A stretch of DNA of 64,000 bases from Tissierellia bacterium. GTDB lineage: Bacteria > Bacillota > Clostridia > Tissierellales > Tepidimicrobiaceae. The notes under the pieces are model-generated. The model was not told the DNA's origin, did not search any database, and saw nothing but the letters and a program-made list of their open reading frames with translations. The stretch spans positions 115,790 to 179,789 of the forward strand of contig JAAYHX010000020.1 of assembly GCA_012735215.1 (NCBI GenBank). The letters are read 5' to 3'. Positions 35,268 through 44,880 of the stretch are shown here, piece by piece; within the stretch, counting starts at the first letter, position 1; each line of letters opens with the position of its first letter. Both the position numbers and the translations under genes were made by a program.

Positions 35268-36002
35268 ATGTACGATGCTATGGCGGCTGTATATGATGAG
35301 TTAATGTACGATGTTGATTATGAAGGCTGGTTTAACTATATAGAGGAGATCTTTGATAGATATGGTAAAAGGCCTAAATCCATATTGGAAATGGCCTGTG
35401 GTACTGGGAATCTATCTTATTATTTAGCTAGAAAAGGATATGATTTAACTTGCTTTGATATATCTAATGATATGCTCAGCGTAGCCTATAATAAGCTTAA
35501 AGACTTTTCAAATGTTACCATACTAAATCAAGACATGACTGAATTCAATATATTGAAAAAGTATGATTGTGTAATAAGCATATGCGATAGCATTAACTAT
35601 ATAATTGATAAGGATGAATTAGTAAATACTTTTAAAAGGGTAAAGGACCATCTAAAGGATGATGGTATTTTTATATTTGATATAAATTCTCATTATAAAT
35701 TAAAAAACATTATAGGAAACAACATCTTTGTAGAAGATAGGGAAGATGTTTTTTACACATGGACTAATAGTTTTGATGAAGATGAGAATATTGCAGAATT
35801 CTATTTAACTTTTTTTATAAAAGATAAAAATGGATATTATAAAAGATTTGATGAAGATCACATGGAAAAAGCTTATACAGTAGAGGAGATTATAGATTTG
35901 TTAAAAAAAGCAGGTTTTAATAAAATAGATAGTTCTGATTTTCTTACTTTTAATACTCCAAAAGATATCAGTGAGAGGATTAATTTTGTAGTATTAGTAT
36001 AA
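35268..36002 (+). CDS. Class I SAM-dependent methyltransferase
   Basis: A 244-residue Rossmann-fold methyltransferase. Motif I is ILEMACGTGNLSYYLA, followed by LTCFDISNDML, then CVISICDSINYI and the GIFIFDINS strand. The substrate is not evident; these small-molecule-type methyltransferases are common in Clostridia. It follows the SspF-like gene by 18 bp with its own GGGGGAAG site. Confidence 0.82.
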   Translation: MYDAMAAVYDELMYDVDYEGWFNYIEEIFDRYGKRPKSILEMACGTGNLSYYLARKGYDLTCFDISNDMLSVAYNKLKDFSNVTILNQDMTEFNILKKYDCVISICDSINYIIDKDELVNTFKRVKDHLKDDGIFIFDINSHYKLKNIIGNNIFVEDREDVFYTWTNSFDEDENIAEFYLTFFIKDKNGYYKRFDEDHMEKAYTVEEIIDLLKKAGFNKIDSSDFLTFNTPKDISERINFVVLV

Positions 36003-36050
36003 ATATAAAATTATTTGAAGAATAATAATAATTATTTTAGGGAATATTAA

Positions 36051-36080
36051 TTGACAAATGTAAGTAGTCTATGATAGACT
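36051..36080 (+). promoter_or_regulatory. Promoter of cold shock gene
   Basis: TTGACA (36051-36056), 18-bp spacer, TGA-TAGACT (36075-36080). The leader is roughly 60 nt. Confidence 0.45.
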
Positions 36081-36147
36081 ATAGTGAAAGTAGATGAATG
36101 GAAAAATCATCTATTGAATAAAGTTTTGTATTGGAGGAATGTTTTAA

Positions 36148-36348
36148 ATGGTTAAAGGTACAGTAAAATGGTTTAACGCAACAAAAGGTTATGGTTTTAT
36201 TTCCACAGAAAATGGTGAAGATGTATTCGTACATTACTCAGCAATTCAAGGTGATGGATTTAAGACACTAGAAGAAGGCCAAGATGTTGAATTCGAAATC
36301 GTTGAAGGTGAAAAAGGACCACAAGCTACAAATGTAGTAAAGCTATAG
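36148..36348 (+). CDS. Cold shock protein, CspA family
   Basis: A 66-residue single cold-shock domain that binds single-stranded RNA and DNA. RNP1 (KGYGFIS) and RNP2 (VFVHYSAI) are intact and the ending GPQATNVV is standard. ATG behind GGAGG. Followed by a compact terminator, so it is monocistronic. Confidence 0.97.
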   Translation: MVKGTVKWFNATKGYGFISTENGEDVFVHYSAIQGDGFKTLEEGQDVEFEIVEGEKGPQATNVVKL

Positions 36349-36383
36349 TTTAAACTTGAGTATAGTTTTTACGGTAGCAAATT

Positions 36384-36406
36384 AAGCCCCTAATTAGGGG
36401 CTTTAA
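36384..36406 (+). terminator. Terminator after cold shock gene
   Basis: AAGCCCCTAATTAGGGGCTT palindrome followed by T and A-rich sequence. Confidence 0.75.
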
Positions 36407-36438
36407 ATATTTAAGCTTCAATCTTGTAGGAGGGAAGT

Positions 36439-37311
36439 ATGAAGGATTATATAATTAGAGGTATAGATAAAAATGGTAGTATAAGATTTTTTGTAGCTTC
36501 TACAACAAACTTGGTAGAGGAGGCAAGGAAAATACATAATACCTCACCAACAGCTACTGCTGCCCTTGGAAGGGCCCTAACGGCTGCCGCTATAATTGGA
36601 ATCACATTAAAAAATAAACAGGATACATTGACTTTAAAGATAAAGGGTGATGGTCCCATTGGCAGCATAGTCAGCGTTGCCAACTGTGAAGGTGAAGTGA
36701 AGGGATATGTTGATAACCCTCATGCAGATGTGCCAAGTAGGTCTGATGGTAAATTAGATGTAGGAAGCCTAGTGGGGAAAAACGGTCAAATAGCACTTAT
36801 AAGAGATTATGGATTAAAAGAGCCCTTTGTAGGATATAGCAATTTAGTTACAGGAGAGATTGCAGAGGATCTGGTGAGCTACTTTTATCATTCTGAACAA
36901 CAGCCTTCGGCTATTAGCTTAGGGGTGCTAGTGGATAAAGACATATCAGTTAGAGCTGCTGGAGGATTTATGCTTCAGTTATTACCTGATGTGTCAGATG
37001 AGGATATTGATAGGATAGAAAAGATATTAAAAGATATGAAGCCCATCTCAACCCTAATTGATCAAGGCTTAACACCAGAAGAAATATTGGAGGAAATCTT
37101 TGGGGAGTTTGAGGTGGAGATTCTCAGCAAAACCTATGTTCAATATAAATGTAACTGTAATTTGGAGAAAATAGAGCAGGTACTGATTAGCTTAGGAGAG
37201 GAAGAGTTAACTAAAATTATAGAAGAAGATGAAAAGGCAGAGGTAGTATGTCATTTTTGTAATACTAAGTATAGGTTTTCAAAGGATGACTTGCTAAAGC
37301 TGTTGAAATAA
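36439..37311 (+). CDS. hslO: Hsp33 redox-regulated chaperone
   Basis: A 290-residue Hsp33. The C-terminal zinc redox switch is visible: CNCNLEKIEQVL and VVCHFCNTKYRF provide the CxC and CxxC pairs. The N-terminal domain has ATAALGRALTAAAIIG and GDGPIGSIVSVA. It is activated by oxidation in the cytoplasm to hold unfolded proteins. ATG behind GGAGGG. Confidence 0.95.
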   Translation: MKDYIIRGIDKNGSIRFFVASTTNLVEEARKIHNTSPTATAALGRALTAAAIIGITLKNKQDTLTLKIKGDGPIGSIVSVANCEGEVKGYVDNPHADVPSRSDGKLDVGSLVGKNGQIALIRDYGLKEPFVGYSNLVTGEIAEDLVSYFYHSEQQPSAISLGVLVDKDISVRAAGGFMLQLLPDVSDEDIDRIEKILKDMKPISTLIDQGLTPEEILEEIFGEFEVEILSKTYVQYKCNCNLEKIEQVLISLGEEELTKIIEEDEKAEVVCHFCNTKYRFSKDDLLKLLK

Positions 37312-37341
37312 CCCCCATTATATAGCATAATCATGGGGGTT
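37310..37341 (+). terminator. Hairpin after hslO
   Basis: AACCCCCAT / ATGGGGGTT, overlapping the stop codon; no clear T-run, so a weak terminator. Confidence 0.5.
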
Positions 37342-37403
37342 AGTATTAAAATCTTGTTGACAATATATCAATTATATTGTATACTAACTAATGTACTAAT
37401 GAT

Positions 37404-37479
<76 letters not shown>

Positions 37480-37482
37480 CTG

Positions 37483-37557
37483 GCGGAAGTGGCTCAGTGG
37501 TAGAGCATCGCCTTGCCAAGGCGAGGGTCGCGGGTTCGAATCCCGTCTTCCGCTCCA
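37483..37557 (+). tRNA. tRNA-Gly (GCC)
   Basis: Acceptor GCGGAAG/CTTCCGC, anticodon loop TTGCCAA, T arm GCGGG-TTCGAAT-CCCGT, CCA encoded. Three bases after tRNA-Phe. Confidence 0.97.
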
Positions 37558-37585
37558 TTAAAAGATATTACAATTTACATAGCCT

Positions 37586-37660
<75 letters not shown>

Positions 37661-37665
37661 TTGAA

Positions 37666-37698
37666 TTAAACCTTCTTTTTAGAAGGTTTAATTTTTTA
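37666..37698 (+). terminator. Terminator after tRNA cluster
   Basis: TTAAACCTTCT (37666-37676) / AGAAGGTTTAA (37681-37691) then six T's. Confidence 0.88.
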
Positions 37699-37788
37699 AT
37701 ATTAACTTTTAGTTATGTTGTTTAACAAGTATTATAAGTTTTAATATATTATAGTCATGGAAATAGTACTTACTAAAGTGGTGATAAA

Positions 37789-38535
37789 ATGTCAAAAAAT
37801 CCCTTTATACTGAATACTTGTGCAGATGTAGTGATTATAGATGGTAGTGTTCCTAAAGACATATTGAAAAGGATCGAAAGGTTGAACATAAGGGTGATTC
37901 CTACTATCCCGTGCCAGGAAGTTGCTTGTCCTATTTCTTACCACCCGGATATAGTTTTGCATCCGGTTAACCACAGCACACTTGTGGTAGCACCCAATGT
38001 TTTTGAATATTATAGTGATGCCTTATCTAAAAAGGGTATAAAAATTATTAAAGGGGAAAAGGAATTAAGCAAAGAGTATCCTAATGATATTGCATATAAT
38101 GTAGGTAGAATAGGTGATTTAGCATTACATAATTTTAAATACACAGATGAAAAACTGCTCTACTATTTAAAAAAGGAAAATCTACAGTTTGTAAACATAA
38201 ACCAAGGTTACTCAAAATGTTCTATGGCAGTTATAGATGAAAACGCTGTTATAACAGCTGATATTCCTATATATAAGAAGTTGATCGAATATGGTATTGA
38301 TGTTTTATTGATAGAACCAGGATATATTAGGTTAGAAGGATATCCATATGGATTTGTAGGAGGCACATGTGGTAACTTGACTAGGGAGACAATAGCATTT
38401 TCTGGGAAATTTCTATATCATCCTGATCAATTAAAAATCTTCAATTTTTTGAAAAAATACAATAAAAATATCATGTGGTTGAGCAATGAAAATATAACAG
38501 ATATAGGAACTATAATTAGCCTTAATTACCAGTAG
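37789..38535 (+). CDS. DUF6873-like GME-fold protein (tentative)
   Basis: 248 residues, no membrane segment. A repeated alpha/beta layout with GYSKCSMAVIDENAVITAD and LIEPGYIRLEGYPYGFVGGTCGNL resembles the GME (guanidino-modifying enzyme) fold: a cysteine in GGTCG and an acidic ITAD strand. I recall clostridial proteins of this type labelled DUF6873; the match is from memory, not a search. Function unknown. It precedes ytxC by 67 bp. Confidence 0.5.
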   Translation: MSKNPFILNTCADVVIIDGSVPKDILKRIERLNIRVIPTIPCQEVACPISYHPDIVLHPVNHSTLVVAPNVFEYYSDALSKKGIKIIKGEKELSKEYPNDIAYNVGRIGDLALHNFKYTDEKLLYYLKKENLQFVNINQGYSKCSMAVIDENAVITADIPIYKKLIEYGIDVLLIEPGYIRLEGYPYGFVGGTCGNLTRETIAFSGKFLYHPDQLKIFNFLKKYNKNIMWLSNENITDIGTIISLNYQ

Positions 38536-38602
38536 AGTAACTCTTTATAGAGTATATGCATGGTGACTTAGTGCATACTACTAACAAGAAAGGAGAATAA
38601 AA

Positions 38603-39445
38603 ATGAATATTCAGCTGGGACTGAACAAGGATTTTGATAAAGCAAAAGAGATAATATATAGTTATTTCCCAGAAAAAAGAGTAAAGATAGAAGAAATTGA
38701 CTATAAGTATAGATACTTTTTTAATATTAGCTTACAGAAAAATAGATCTCTTAAAGATTTTTATGATAAAATCACTAATTTGATATTGGAGTTGATATTA
38801 AATATATATTCAGAGGATTTAATAAGTAGGTATATAGATACTCACCTGTCAGAGTATAAAACAGATGAAAAAAGGGAGATAGGTGAAATATCCAAAAAAC
38901 TTCTTTTAGATAAGGAAAGTTTTGTCATTGAAAAGCAGTATATAAACAATAAAATAAAGAAATATATTTTGGATAAGCCTTTTATCTCCATAGATGGTTT
39001 TATAACATTTAGATTAAAGGATATAGATTTGTTCATAAGCTTAGTAATAGATAAAGGAATACAGGAATTTACAGCTAAGAAGGAGTACAGGGACTTCATA
39101 AATGTACTGAAATATTTTATAGATGTGCAGGAATCTAAGTATGATACAGTTAACGTAGTATTTACTGTGGATGATTATATTCTTCTAGATGGCAACAACA
39201 AGCCCATAGAAAAGAATTTCTTTGAAGATATAGTATTGGAGCTAAATGCAGAAGAAATAAGCAAGGAGGATTTGCTTATAAGTACCCTAATAGTTTTGGC
39301 TCCAAGCAATCTAATAGTTCATCTAGATCAGGAACATAAGGATAGGGATATAGTTAGGGTTATAACAGATGTTTTTGAAGATAGGGTATATTTTTGTCTA
39401 GGATGTGAAAAATGTAAAGGAGAGCTTATAATCAAAAATAGTTAA
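38603..39445 (+). CDS. ytxC: Putative sporulation protein YtxC
   Basis: A 280-residue YtxC-family protein, conserved in spore formers and often next to thrS. Recognisable stretches are ISIDGFITFRLKDIDLFI, FTAKKEYRDFINVLKYFIDVQESK and VYFCLGCEKCKG at the C-terminus. Its molecular role is unknown. RBS AAAGGAG; the gene ends in a 14-bp terminator stem. Here hisS separates it from thrS. Confidence 0.85.
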   Translation: MNIQLGLNKDFDKAKEIIYSYFPEKRVKIEEIDYKYRYFFNISLQKNRSLKDFYDKITNLILELILNIYSEDLISRYIDTHLSEYKTDEKREIGEISKKLLLDKESFVIEKQYINNKIKKYILDKPFISIDGFITFRLKDIDLFISLVIDKGIQEFTAKKEYRDFINVLKYFIDVQESKYDTVNVVFTVDDYILLDGNNKPIEKNFFEDIVLELNAEEISKEDLLISTLIVLAPSNLIVHLDQEHKDRDIVRVITDVFEDRVYFCLGCEKCKGELIIKNS

Positions 39446-39477
39446 TATGAAGCTGAGCACAAACTCAGCTTCATATT
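39444..39477 (+). terminator. Terminator after ytxC
   Basis: Fourteen-bp stem AATATGAAGCTGAG / CTCAGCTTCATATT (39444-39457, 39464-39477) overlapping the ytxC stop codon. Confidence 0.75.
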
Positions 39478-39481
39478 CTAT

Positions 39482-39509
39482 TTGAAAAAAGCTGATAAAG
39501 TGGTATTAT
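39482..39509 (+). promoter_or_regulatory. hisS promoter
   Basis: TTGAAA (39482-39487), 16-bp spacer ending in TGG, TATTAT (39504-39509). Confidence 0.5.
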
Positions 39510-39541
39510 ATTACTAAATGATACATGTGGAGGTTATACAT

Positions 39542-40864
39542 ATGGGAAAAGATATTATAAAACCATCAATATTAGCTGGCTTTATGGAGCTTATTCCATC
39601 AGACCAGATATTGTTCAATAACATGTTGGATACCATAAGAAAGAATTATGAGAAATTTGGTTTCTTACCTATTGACACTCCTGTGATAGAAAAGGCAGAA
39701 ATACTGTTGGCTAAAGGTGGAGGAGAAACTGAAAAGCAGATATACAGGTTCCAAAAAGGAGATACGGATTTGGCTTTAAGGTTTGATTTAACAGTGCCTC
39801 TAGCACGTTATGTAGCACAGCACTATTCTGAACTAACCTTTCCATTTAGAAGGTATCATATAGGTAAGGTATATAGGGGAGAGAAGGCCCAGAGGGGAAG
39901 GTTTAGGGAGTTTTACCAATGTGATATAGACATTATCGGTAATGGCAGTTTGGATATCAAAAATGATGCGGAAATTCCTGGGGTCATCTACTCTACTTTT
40001 AAGGATCTGGACTTTGGTGAGTTTACCATAAAGATAAATAACAGGAAGGTTTTAAATGGATTCTTCCAGTCCTTGGGAATCGAAAATCCAGTTGATGTTT
40101 TAAGGTCTATAGACAAACTTGAAAAAATAGGCAAAATGGCAGTAATGGAGGAATTAGAAAGTATAGGATTGGATAGTACTGTAATAGATAAAATATTCCA
40201 CTTTATTAACATAAAAGGCAGCAACAAAGAAATTATAGCCAATTTGAAAAAGTTAGATATAGAAAATGAGCTGTTTAAGAAAGGCTTGGAAGAACTTGAG
40301 GCAGTTAACCACTATGTAGGTATCTTTGGAGTACCAGAAAGCAATTTTGTTATTGATTTGACTATCTCTAGAGGTCTAGATTATTATACAGGAACCGTTT
40401 ATGAGACCTTCTTAAATGACTATCCTCAAATTGGAAGCATCTGCTCTGGTGGAAGGTACGATGACTTAGCAGGATACTATACTAAGCAAAAATTACCCGG
40501 GGTAGGCATATCTATAGGGCTTACAAGACTTTTCTATCAGTTGAAGGAAGCAAACTTGATTAAGTCTCAAGATCAATCCTTATCTAAGGTATTGGTCATC
40601 CCTATGGAGGACTGTTTAGATAAGGCTATTGAAACAGCAGCTAAGCTAAGAGAAAATGATATAAACACCCAGGTATATTTGGAGGAGGCTAAGATTGGTA
40701 AGAAATTTAGCTTTGCTGATAAGCTAGATATACCCTATGTAGTAGTTATTGGTCCAGAGGAAGTAAACAACAATACATATTCCTTAAGAAACATGAAAAC
40801 AGGAGAACAAGTTGTAGTACCATTAGAGGAGCTATTAAATATAATAAATAAAAATTCAAAATAA
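39542..40864 (+). CDS. hisS: Histidyl-tRNA synthetase
   Basis: A 440-residue class II synthetase. Motif 2 lies around YRGEKAQRGRFREFYQCDIDIIG, the His-specific loops appear as SRGLDYYTGTVYE and GGRYDDLAGYY, and motif 3 as GVGISIGLTRL. The C-terminal anticodon domain (VLVIPMEDC, KKFSFADKLDIPYVVVIGPEE) is complete. ATG 39542 follows GGAGGT. No T-box precedes it, unlike thrS next door. Confidence 0.93.
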   Translation: MGKDIIKPSILAGFMELIPSDQILFNNMLDTIRKNYEKFGFLPIDTPVIEKAEILLAKGGGETEKQIYRFQKGDTDLALRFDLTVPLARYVAQHYSELTFPFRRYHIGKVYRGEKAQRGRFREFYQCDIDIIGNGSLDIKNDAEIPGVIYSTFKDLDFGEFTIKINNRKVLNGFFQSLGIENPVDVLRSIDKLEKIGKMAVMEELESIGLDSTVIDKIFHFINIKGSNKEIIANLKKLDIENELFKKGLEELEAVNHYVGIFGVPESNFVIDLTISRGLDYYTGTVYETFLNDYPQIGSICSGGRYDDLAGYYTKQKLPGVGISIGLTRLFYQLKEANLIKSQDQSLSKVLVIPMEDCLDKAIETAAKLRENDINTQVYLEEAKIGKKFSFADKLDIPYVVVIGPEEVNNNTYSLRNMKTGEQVVVPLEELLNIINKNSK

Positions 40865-40886
40865 TAAAAAAATAATTAATAAAAGC

Positions 40887-40915
40887 TTGAACAATGGGGT
40901 ATACAATGTTATAAT
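40887..40915 (+). promoter_or_regulatory. thrS promoter
   Basis: TTGAAC (40887-40892), 17-bp spacer, TATAAT (40910-40915). Confidence 0.8.
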
Positions 40916-40949
40916 ATGTAATTAATTATATATGAATAAGTCAGTATAA

Positions 40950-41177
40950 AGGCAATGATGGGAAGAGTAAGCTGCAAGGACCTTCAAGAGAGGGGAGTGC
41001 CATTGGCTGGAAGCCTCCCTAAGGGAAAACAGCTGAAGACCACCCCGGAGCTGTATCCGAAATCGAAAGATGGAAGGATATCCGCAGTGTATGCGTTATT
41101 GGAATTGAGTACCAATTAGGGTGGAACCACGGGAGTTAACCTCTCGTCCCTTCGCATGGGGACGAGAGGTTTTTTGT
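40950..41177 (+). promoter_or_regulatory. T-box riboswitch, tRNA-Thr specific (ACC specifier)
   Basis: T-box motif AGGGTGGAACCACG at 41118-41131; specifier GAAG-ACC with ACC at 41039-41041. Terminator ACCTCTCGTCCC / GGGGACGAGAGGT then T's. Controls thrS. Confidence 0.92.
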
Positions 41178-41211
41178 ATATAATTTTATAAGAAAGAAAG
41201 GAGAACAGGAT

Positions 41212-43125
41212 ATGGAGAAGATTAATATAAAATTGCCGGATGGTTCAATTAAAGAGTACCAAAAGGGAGTTACAGTTCTTGATGTAGCAAAGGATATAAG
41301 CGAAGGTTTGGCAAGGGTAGTTTTAGGAGCTTTAGTTAATGGTGATGTTAAGGGGTTACAAGAAACTATTGATGAGGATGCAGATGTAAGGTTTGTAAAA
41401 TTTGAAGATAAAGAAGGAAAGGAAATATTTTGGCATACTTCAGCCCATATTATGGCTTTAGCAGTTAAGAGGCTGTTTCCTGATGTAAAGTTTGCTATCG
41501 GTCCAGCTATAGATGATGGCTTCTATTATGACTTTGATACTGAACACAGATTTACACCAGAAGATTTGGAAATGATTGAGCAGGAAATGGAAAAGATAGT
41601 AAAGGAAAACCATGTTCTGGAAAGGTTTGTAGTGCCTAGGAATGATGCATTAGAGTATTTTAAGAATAAGCAAGAGGCATACAAGGTTGAATTGATTGAG
41701 GATCTACCTGAAGATGAAGAAATATCCTTCTATAAATTAGGAGAGTTTACTGATCTTTGTGCTGGTCCCCATTTATTAAATACTAAGAAGGTTAAAGCTA
41801 TTAAGCTTTTAAGTATTGCAGGGGCATACTGGCGTGGAGATGAAAAGAATAAGATGCTACAAAGAATATATGGTATTTCCTTTGAAAAGAAAAAGGATTT
41901 GGAAGAGTATTTGAATAGGTTAGAAGAAGCAAAGAAGAGGGATCACAGAAAGTTAGGTAAAGAACTAGATCTTTTCAGCATCCATGAAGAAGGACCAGGA
42001 TTCCCATTCTTCCATCCAAAGGGAATGATAATAAGAAATATTCTGGAAGATTTTTGGAAGAAGGAACATGTTAAGAGAGGGTATGGTGAAGTTAAGACAC
42101 CAATAATATTAAGTGAAGATCTATGGCACCAGTCAGGCCATTGGGATCACTATAAGGAGAATATGTATTTTACAGAGATAGACGAGAAAGGCTATGCTAT
42201 TAAGCCTATGAACTGTCCAGGATCTATATTGATATATAAATCAGGACTTCACAGCTATAGGGATCTACCATTAAGATGGGGTGAGCTGGGATTAGTTCAT
42301 AGACATGAGCTTTCAGGAGCACTTCATGGATTAATGAGAGTTAGAAGCTTTACTCAGGATGATGCTCACATCTTCTGTTTGCCATCTCAAGTGAAGGATG
42401 AGTTGAAGCAGGTAATAGATTTGGCTGATTATGTATACGATATATTTGGCTTTAAATATCACGTTGAACTATCTACAAGACCAGAAAATTCAATGGGAAC
42501 TGATGAACAGTGGGAAATTGCTACAAATGGTTTAAGGGAAGCTTTAGTGGAAAAGGGAATAGACTATATAGTCAATGAAGGGGATGGAGCTTTCTATGGA
42601 CCAAAGATAGATTTCCATCTACAAGATGCTATAGGTAGAACTTGGCAGTGTGGAACAATACAATTGGATTTCCAAATGCCTGAAAGATTTGATCTAGTAT
42701 ATGTAGATAAGGATAATGAGAAGAAGCGTCCTGTTATGATTCATAGAACAATTTTAGGTAGTATTGAAAGATTCTTAGGAATACTAATAGAGCATTTTGC
42801 TGGCAAGTTCCCAGTTTGGATAGCTCCTGTTCAAGCTATAGTGCTTCCAATCTCAGATAAGTTTAATGACTATGCTTATGAAATTAAGAAGGAAATGGAG
42901 CAAAAAGGCTTGAGAGTTTCAGTAGATGATAGAGCTGAAAAGATTGGCTACAAAATAAGAGAAGCAAGACTTCAAAGAATACCTTATATGCTTGTAGTAG
43001 GAGAAAAGGAAGTAGAGAACCGACTAGTATCTGTTAATAAGAGAGACAAAGGAGATATTGGTCAATATAGCATAGAAGATTTTATAGGCATGATATTAGA
43101 AGAGGTAGAAAATAAAACTCGTTAA
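41212..43125 (+). CDS. thrS: Threonyl-tRNA synthetase
   Basis: A 637-residue class II synthetase with the full domain order: TGS domain (about 1-60), editing domain with HTSAHIMALAVKRLF and the C-x-GPH segment DLCAGPHL, catalytic core with RHELSGALHGLMRVRSFTQDDAHIFC, and anticodon domain (PVWIAPVQAIVLPIS). ATG behind AAAGGAG. Under Thr T-box control. Confidence 0.97.
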   Translation: MEKINIKLPDGSIKEYQKGVTVLDVAKDISEGLARVVLGALVNGDVKGLQETIDEDADVRFVKFEDKEGKEIFWHTSAHIMALAVKRLFPDVKFAIGPAIDDGFYYDFDTEHRFTPEDLEMIEQEMEKIVKENHVLERFVVPRNDALEYFKNKQEAYKVELIEDLPEDEEISFYKLGEFTDLCAGPHLLNTKKVKAIKLLSIAGAYWRGDEKNKMLQRIYGISFEKKKDLEEYLNRLEEAKKRDHRKLGKELDLFSIHEEGPGFPFFHPKGMIIRNILEDFWKKEHVKRGYGEVKTPIILSEDLWHQSGHWDHYKENMYFTEIDEKGYAIKPMNCPGSILIYKSGLHSYRDLPLRWGELGLVHRHELSGALHGLMRVRSFTQDDAHIFCLPSQVKDELKQVIDLADYVYDIFGFKYHVELSTRPENSMGTDEQWEIATNGLREALVEKGIDYIVNEGDGAFYGPKIDFHLQDAIGRTWQCGTIQLDFQMPERFDLVYVDKDNEKKRPVMIHRTILGSIERFLGILIEHFAGKFPVWIAPVQAIVLPISDKFNDYAYEIKKEMEQKGLRVSVDDRAEKIGYKIREARLQRIPYMLVVGEKEVENRLVSVNKRDKGDIGQYSIEDFIGMILEEVENKTR

Positions 43126-43136
43126 TCTATAACAAA

Positions 43137-43176
43137 TAGGGCGACTAAAGGAAATGATATTTCCAAAGTCGCCCTA
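43137..43176. terminator. Bidirectional hairpin between thrS and ftsH-type gene
   Basis: TAGGGCGACT (43137-43146) / AGTCGCCCTA (43167-43176) with an inner GGAAAT/ATTTCC stem, between convergent genes. Confidence 0.7.
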
Positions 43177-43192
43177 ACCATTATATATGCCT

Positions 43193-44743
43193 TTAGATGG
43201 CACAGTTTGACGATTTTTCATATTCCATAAATATCTCTTCCAGCTCATCTTGATCTATGCTTTCCTTTTCCATAAGTACATCTGATATTTTGATAAGTAG
43301 TTCTTTATTTTCCACTAATATTTTTTTAGCTTGTTGGTAGCCCTTTTCCAAAATTTTATTTATTTCAGCTCTAAACTTATAATAGTTTAGCTTTAAAAAG
43401 CTTTCATTGACTACCATAAGACCTAAACCACCCATGCCGTAGTTACACACCATTTCTTCTGCTAACTTCGTGGCTTTCTCTAGATCATCCTTTGCACCAG
43501 TTGTTACTTCATTGAAGACAATATCCTCTGCTGCCCTACCTGCCAAGAGTATAGCAATCTTATTCATTAATTCTTGTTCCGTAAACAGGTATCTGTCCTC
43601 TTCAGGGAATTTGATAACATACCCTAAAGCATGGCCTCTAGGTACAATAGATATTTTTTGTACCTTGTCAATATTAAGTATTTTAGCTACAATTGCATGG
43701 CCTGCTTCATGAATTGAAACGGTCTTTTTTTCCTTTAATAGAACTGTTGGATTTTTTACTTCAAGACCTGCTATAACCCTTTCTAGGGCCATGTTGAAGT
43801 GGGATTTGCTTATTTTAGACTTGTTATTCCTTACTGCAATAATGGCTGCTTCATTGGCTATATTTGCAAGTTCAGCTCCTGATAGACCATGGGTTTTCTT
43901 TGCTAATTCTTTTATGTCTACATCCTTATCTAGAGGTTTGTTCTTTGTATGGACTTCAAGGATCTGTTCTCTAGCTTTCATGTTTGGGTTGCCTACAAAT
44001 ATATGTCTATCAAATCTTCCCGGTCTAAGTAGTGCTTCATCTAATAGGTCTAGTCTATTAGTAGCACCAATTACTATAACTGTATCATAGGTGTTAAAAC
44101 CATCCATTTCTACTAGAAGTTGATTTAGTGTTTGATCCTTTTCGTTATTGGACTCTAGGTTTCTTTTGGAGCCAATTGCATCTATTTCATCGATAAAGAC
44201 TATACTTGGGGCTTCCTTTCTGGCTCTTTCAAATAGGGTTCTAACTCTTTTGGCTCCAACACCAACATACTTTTCAACGAATTCAGAACCACTAGCATAT
44301 AAAAATGTGGACTTTGTTTCTCCGGCAACTGCTTTAGCAAGTAAGGTTTTACCTGTACCAGGTGGGCCGTAAAACAGGATTCCTTTAGGAATATGAGCTC
44401 CCATTTTTTTATACTTGTTTGCATTGTTAAGAAAATCAATAGTTTCCTGAAGTTCTTCTTTTATTTCCTCAAGACCAGCTACATCTTTAAAGGATACATT
44501 TGGCTTATCATTTTCCTTATTACTTGGTTTATCATTTGATAGGACGGAAGGCACCAGCTGGAGCTTGGAACGGGAATTCTTATAGTGCACTAAAAGTATT
44601 GCAGATGTAATCCAGAAGATAATCTTGTATCCTAAGGATATTTTATTAAATTTACCTATGGGATTAACTAGATCAAATATTAGTATCATAGATAGAACCA
44701 CACATATTACGGTAACTAGAAACACCAATTTGTTTTTTCTCAA
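43193..44743 (-). CDS. FtsH-family ATP-dependent metalloprotease, minimal form
   Basis: A 516-residue membrane-bound AAA protease. Two membrane helices (about 5-25 and 39-53) are joined by a loop of only about 13 residues, so the usual extracytoplasmic domain is missing. Walker A GPPGTGKT (126-133), Walker B IVFIDEIDA, SRH region NRLDLLDEALLRPGRFD, zinc motif HEAGH (345-349) and a third ligand in the GAKDDLEKAT segment are intact. It should be an active protease facing the cytoplasm. Shorter than housekeeping FtsH (over 600 residues), so probably an additional paralogue. Confidence 0.87.
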   Translation of the reverse strand: MRKNKLVFLVTVICVVLSMILIFDLVNPIGKFNKISLGYKIIFWITSAILLVHYKNSRSKLQLVPSVLSNDKPSNKENDKPNVSFKDVAGLEEIKEELQETIDFLNNANKYKKMGAHIPKGILFYGPPGTGKTLLAKAVAGETKSTFLYASGSEFVEKYVGVGAKRVRTLFERARKEAPSIVFIDEIDAIGSKRNLESNNEKDQTLNQLLVEMDGFNTYDTVIVIGATNRLDLLDEALLRPGRFDRHIFVGNPNMKAREQILEVHTKNKPLDKDVDIKELAKKTHGLSGAELANIANEAAIIAVRNNKSKISKSHFNMALERVIAGLEVKNPTVLLKEKKTVSIHEAGHAIVAKILNIDKVQKISIVPRGHALGYVIKFPEEDRYLFTEQELMNKIAILLAGRAAEDIVFNEVTTGAKDDLEKATKLAEEMVCNYGMGGLGLMVVNESFLKLNYYKFRAEINKILEKGYQQAKKILVENKELLIKISDVLMEKESIDQDELEEIFMEYEKSSNCAI

Positions 44744-44880
44744 TTTATCCCCACCTTCTATATGATTATAGATATAGTTTAACCATTTGATATATTTATA
44801 TAAAAAGAATCACACCAAAAGTTGAAGGAAATAATATGTAAAGTTATAATATTGATAATTAATAAAAAAGGGGTGATCTA

